DNA of 64,000 bases from Pseudomonas sp. BSw22131 (lineage in GTDB: Bacteria; Pseudomonadota; Gammaproteobacteria; Pseudomonadales; Pseudomonadaceae), in contig NZ_CP113949.1 in NCBI RefSeq assembly GCF_026810445.1, positions 1,674,001 to 1,738,000 of the forward strand, in the 5' to 3' direction. Position 1 is the stretch's first letter. Each line of letters opens with the position of its first letter. This document shows positions 61,187 through 64,000 of this stretch, one piece after another. The position numbers were made by a program, and so were the translations under genes. The notes beneath the pieces are model-generated. The model made no database searches and had not been told where the DNA came from. It was given only the letters and a program-made list of their open reading frames with translations.

Positions 61187-62755
61187 TCACGCGCCCCTGC
61201 TCACGGCGTTGGGTTGTTGAAGGCTGCGCCAGAGCGCCAGGCTCATCAGCACACTGACTAACGCCCACGTCCATGCCTGCGGGTTGGCCACACCTTCGCG
61301 AAACAGCTGCGCGATGACACCACACCCGACTATCAACGCCAGCAAGGTGATTTCCCGGCGCGGCGCGGCAACCGGTCGAACCAGATAAAACAACGCAGGC
61401 AGCAAGATAGTTGCGGTCGGGAAGCTGCGGTAACGCGGATCGAATACCATGGCCAGCATCATCACCGCTGCCGCAAAGCCGGACGCGCACAGCCACCAGC
61501 CTGCGCGTGATTCCAGCCAGTTGAAGGCCTTGCCGCGCCAGCCCTGGCGTGCAGACAACGTCAGCGCAACGTGCGCCATCACCACCAGATTGAGCGCAAC
61601 CAGCAAGCCCGCCCAAACATATTCGCCCGAGAAACGACTGGTTACCCTGGCCAACTCACCCCAGGCGCCGATGCAGCACGCACCCAATGCTGCCGTTAAA
61701 GGAAGAAGCAACGCACTGCGCGTCTTTTCTACACGGCCTGCAAAAATCAGGGTCAGCAGGCTCATGCCGACACTGAAGGCCAGCCACAACGGCCAATGCG
61801 GCAAGTTCGATACGGGCCCGGCCAGCACGCCTTTGTCCTGACGATCGGCATCGAACAAGCCCCAATACCCGCCGACTGCGCCTTCGGCTGCGCGCTTCCA
61901 TGGCTGGTCGAACGCCTCGATCAGGTTGTAATGCCAGCCGTTCTGTTCAGCCATGGCGACGAAACCGCGAATGAACTTCGCCTCATTGACGCGACTGGGC
62001 AGCGCGGTTTCCCGCTGGCGGCCTTCGCTCGGCCAGCCGGTTTCGCCGATCAGGACGTCCTTGGGCGCGAACCGTGCGCCGAAGGTTTGCCGAATCTGCG
62101 CGACATGCGCCAGCGCGTCATCAATACCTTTAGGGTCATCTTCCCAGTAAGGCAGCAGATGGATCGTCAGGAAATCCACCGCGGGCGCGACTTCCGGGTA
62201 CTGCAGCCAGAATTCCCAGACGTCTGCGTACGTCACCGGTTGCTTGACCTGAGCCTTGACCTGACGAATCAGCGTAGCCAGTTGCGCGCCGGTCAACTCT
62301 TTGCGCAGTAACACTTCGTTGCCGACGATCACGGCGCTGACCACGTCCGGGTTGGCGTTGGCCTCTTCGATCAGGGTGTTGATCTCTTTTGCGGTGTCCA
62401 CCGGATTGCTGTTGACCCACGCGCCGAGCATCACTTTCAGGCCGTGCTTGCGGGCCAGGGCCGGAATCGCTTCCAGGCCAGTCATCGAGTAGGTGCGGAT
62501 GCATTCAAAGCGGGTTGCCAGCAGCGCCAGATCGGCATCCATGCGCTCCGGGCGCAACTTGAAGGGCTGGTCGAACGGGGACTGATCCTTATCGAATGGC
62601 GTATAGGACGCGCATTGCAGCTTGTGGGTCGGTGTGGCGGCGTCCGGCAAAATGACCGGTTTACCGATGCCGAACCAATAAATACACAGGGCGAAAATCG
62701 CAAATACACAGGCAAACACATAGATGACGACAGGGGAGCGGGAATGGGCGGGCAT
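61187..62755 (-). CDS. GH17 glucan-processing membrane protein
   Basis: A 522-residue protein. An N-terminal helix (about 10-30) is followed by a glycoside hydrolase family 17 domain (about 45-315). The acid/base Glu is in VIVGNEVLLR (near 148) and the nucleophile Glu in LIGETGWPS (near 240). About six membrane helices fill the C-terminal 200 residues. Related proteins act on beta-1,3 or beta-1,6-glucans or add branches to cyclic glucans. The active site would face the periplasm. No ndvB-like synthase is nearby. The start at 62755 gives a normal membrane anchor; the ribosome site is weak. Confidence 0.88.
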   Translation of the reverse strand: MPAHSRSPVVIYVFACVFAIFALCIYWFGIGKPVILPDAATPTHKLQCASYTPFDKDQSPFDQPFKLRPERMDADLALLATRFECIRTYSMTGLEAIPALARKHGLKVMLGAWVNSNPVDTAKEINTLIEEANANPDVVSAVIVGNEVLLRKELTGAQLATLIRQVKAQVKQPVTYADVWEFWLQYPEVAPAVDFLTIHLLPYWEDDPKGIDDALAHVAQIRQTFGARFAPKDVLIGETGWPSEGRQRETALPSRVNEAKFIRGFVAMAEQNGWHYNLIEAFDQPWKRAAEGAVGGYWGLFDADRQDKGVLAGPVSNLPHWPLWLAFSVGMSLLTLIFAGRVEKTRSALLLPLTAALGACCIGAWGELARVTSRFSGEYVWAGLLVALNLVVMAHVALTLSARQGWRGKAFNWLESRAGWWLCASGFAAAVMMLAMVFDPRYRSFPTATILLPALFYLVRPVAAPRREITLLALIVGCGVIAQLFREGVANPQAWTWALVSVLMSLALWRSLQQPNAVSRGA

Positions 62756-62862
62756 GGTCAGGCCGAAGTGGGGCGGGAGGCGGGCATATTAGCATCGGTA
62801 ACACTGCCCTGTAGGAGCGCGTTTGTACTGGTCCAGTTTTTTTGGACCATTACGTAGGAGTA

Positions 62863-63706
62863 TTAGGCCGCCAGCTTTTCGAAAATAGCAGGCGGCAGGT
62901 TCTTTGCGGCAGTGTGGCAACGACGATGGTTGTAGTGTGCAATAAAATCCATCACGTCCCGCTCTGCCTCAAAGTGATTGGTGTAACCATTTTCAGGTGA
63001 CCAGTCGTGCTTCTGTGATCTGAAATAACGCTCCACCACGGCGTTGTCCCAGCAGTTTCCGCGTCTACTCATGCTTTGCACGATCTTCTTCTCCCTCAGA
63101 TAGGCCACAAATCGATCAGCGGTGTACTGACATCCCTGGTCCGAGTGAAAAACCAGTTCCGGGGAAGGCCTGCGCATCCCCACTGCCAACCTCAATGCCC
63201 GCAACGACAGCTCGGTATCGGCTGTTCTCGAAAACGCCCAGCCAACGATTCTGCGTGAGAAAAGATCCATCACGACCGCCAGGTACAACCAACTGCCCCC
63301 GACCCTTATGTACGTGATATCGCCCGCCCAAAATGTATTAGGCCGTGCTGGGTTGAAGCGGCGCTTGAGCACATTCGGCGCAACACTGGACGGCTTTGTC
63401 ACACGACGATAATGCTTGTACTGCGCTTTACGCCTGACCAGCCCGAGGCTCTTCATCAAACCGCGCATGCGATGGCGCCCGATTACGAAACCCTCGATCT
63501 TCAGCGCTTTGGCAAAGCCGGCTGCCCAACGCGCCACGGTGGTCTTTGTGCAAACCACGGATTTTGATTTCAAGCTGTCGATCAATGCGCCTTGGAGGCT
63601 TGGGGCGGCGCAGGGCGTAATAGGTGCTGCGGGGCACACCCAGCACACGACATTTGTGGCGAACCGATAAACTTGTCCCGCGCCCTCGATCATGGTCTTC
63701 GGCCAA
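62863..63706 (-). pseudogene. IS3-family transposase OrfB, frameshifted
   Basis: The N-terminal part (VRHKCRVLGVPRSTYYALRR, then LHKDHRGALGSR) is in one frame and the rest (AKALKIEGFVIGRHRMRGL to the end) in another. The join is at a run of three A (63514-63516, plus strand), where one extra base relative to the expected CGG-CTT-GCC-AAA sequence shifts the frame. The integrase core is otherwise complete: FWAGDITYIRV (D), HSDQGCQY (D) and NAVVERYFRSQ (E). It is probably inactive unless the shift is a sequencing error or is bypassed. Confidence 0.8.
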
Positions 63707-63983
63707 ACAGCACCTTTAGATGAGAGGGCAACTGCTTTTTTAGGACATCATTTTCGGCCTCCAGCAGCGCATCTGGCCTGCAACGAACGATCAGATCCTG
63801 ATCTTGCGGGCGTGCGGTTTGCGCCGCTCCTATCTGCTCCTTGCGCCATCGCCAAACCCATCGCCGCAGTGCAGTGGGCCCAACGCCTGTCTGCTCGCAT
63901 GCCTTGGGTATTGAGTATTTCATCTCGACGACCAAGCGTATTGCCTCGGCCTTTTCTTCAGCGCTGACGACCCGAAATCCCAT
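63690..63983 (-). CDS. IS3-family transposase OrfA
   Basis: A 97-residue protein with an HTH (SIPKACEQTGVGPTALRRW, about 24-42) and an acidic leucine-rich segment ALLEAENDVLKKQ near the end. The mRNA has A6G (CTAAAAAAG) at the KK codons, the slippery site type used by IS3 elements for -1 frameshifting into orfB. It binds the IS ends. Confidence 0.85.
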   Translation of the reverse strand: MGFRVVSAEEKAEAIRLVVEMKYSIPKACEQTGVGPTALRRWVWRWRKEQIGAAQTARPQDQDLIVRCRPDALLEAENDVLKKQLPSHLKVLFGRRP

Positions 63984-64000
63984 GATGCTTCCTTAGGTTG

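Larger units (their letters stand above)
62829..64000 (-). mobile_element. IS3-family insertion sequence, right end beyond the window
   Basis: The left end TGGTCCAGTTTTTTTGGACC starts at 62829; the other end is not in the window. It carries orfA and a frameshifted orfB on the minus strand. It is inserted next to a truncated REP arm (TGTAGGAGCGCG at 62812-62823) downstream of the GH17 promoter side. Confidence 0.85.

Noticed and set aside
61069..61257. A small plus-strand gene upstream of the sRNA
   Set aside because: It overlaps the CbrB-like dyad and the end of the GH17 gene, lacks a ribosome site and has no family-like sequence.

Overview
This window is chromosomal DNA of a fluorescent/syringae-type Pseudomonas. 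The evidence is the dense GAGCGCGCTTGCCCGCGAT-type REP palindromes, the encoded tRNA CCA ends, the Prc, MinCDE-RluA, MlaA and RdgC proteins, and a core gene order that I recall resembling P. aeruginosa PA3239-PA3267 (from memory, not searched). There are no replication, phage or conjugation genes; the mobile DNA is two IS3-family elements and one MITE-like repeat.

Layout. 1-5003: cut-off TDT anion channel, MFS/acyltransferase fusion, BASS symporter, rdgC. 5114-5402: tRNA-Val and tRNA-Asp behind one strong promoter, with a terminator. 5567-7401: idnO-idnD-like ketogluconate pair. 7508-14890: assimilatory nitrate/nitrite locus, with nirBD divergent from a nitrate reductase fused to a CysJ-like flavoprotein. 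Each side has a sigma-54 promoter and a leader with two ANTAR-target hairpins overlapping a terminator. 15182-22909: FKBP isomerase, YkvA-like protein, HTH pair, EAL-CBS-GGDEF protein, prc, quinone oxidoreductase. 23155-39393: accessory block with two tandem paralogous beta-module proteins, an autotransporter, and two giant proteins with related N-terminal halves but different C-terminal cassettes (Ig repeats with a lectin-like tip, versus an RCC1 propeller). 39574-46217: organophosphate-type ABC importer with phosphohydrolases and a GntR/UTRA regulator. 46334-50199: MscS channel and M18 aminopeptidase. 50463-52802: IS3 element and repeats. 52803-56611: rluA, minEDC, lipid A acyltransferase. 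56728-60528: pirin, mlaA with a co-transcribed exported hydrolase, small membrane protein. 60640-61144: a CrcZ/CrcX/CrcY-type regulatory RNA with sigma-54 promoter and a CbrB-like upstream dyad. 61187-62755: GH17 membrane protein. 62829-end: frameshifted IS3 element inserted in a REP.

How parts work together. NasT-type antitermination and sigma-54 promoters would co-induce nitrate and nitrite reduction when ammonium is short and nitrate is present. The Crc-sequestering RNA would tie carbon preference to CbrAB. The 23-39 kb block looks like a coordinately controlled surface or adhesion-like set: three of its transcription units carry the same dyad (ACCTGTCAT-N3-TGACAGTA) in the same orientation, and this fits the CT-N12-AG lux-box rule. 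That block is the best candidate here for an undescribed system.
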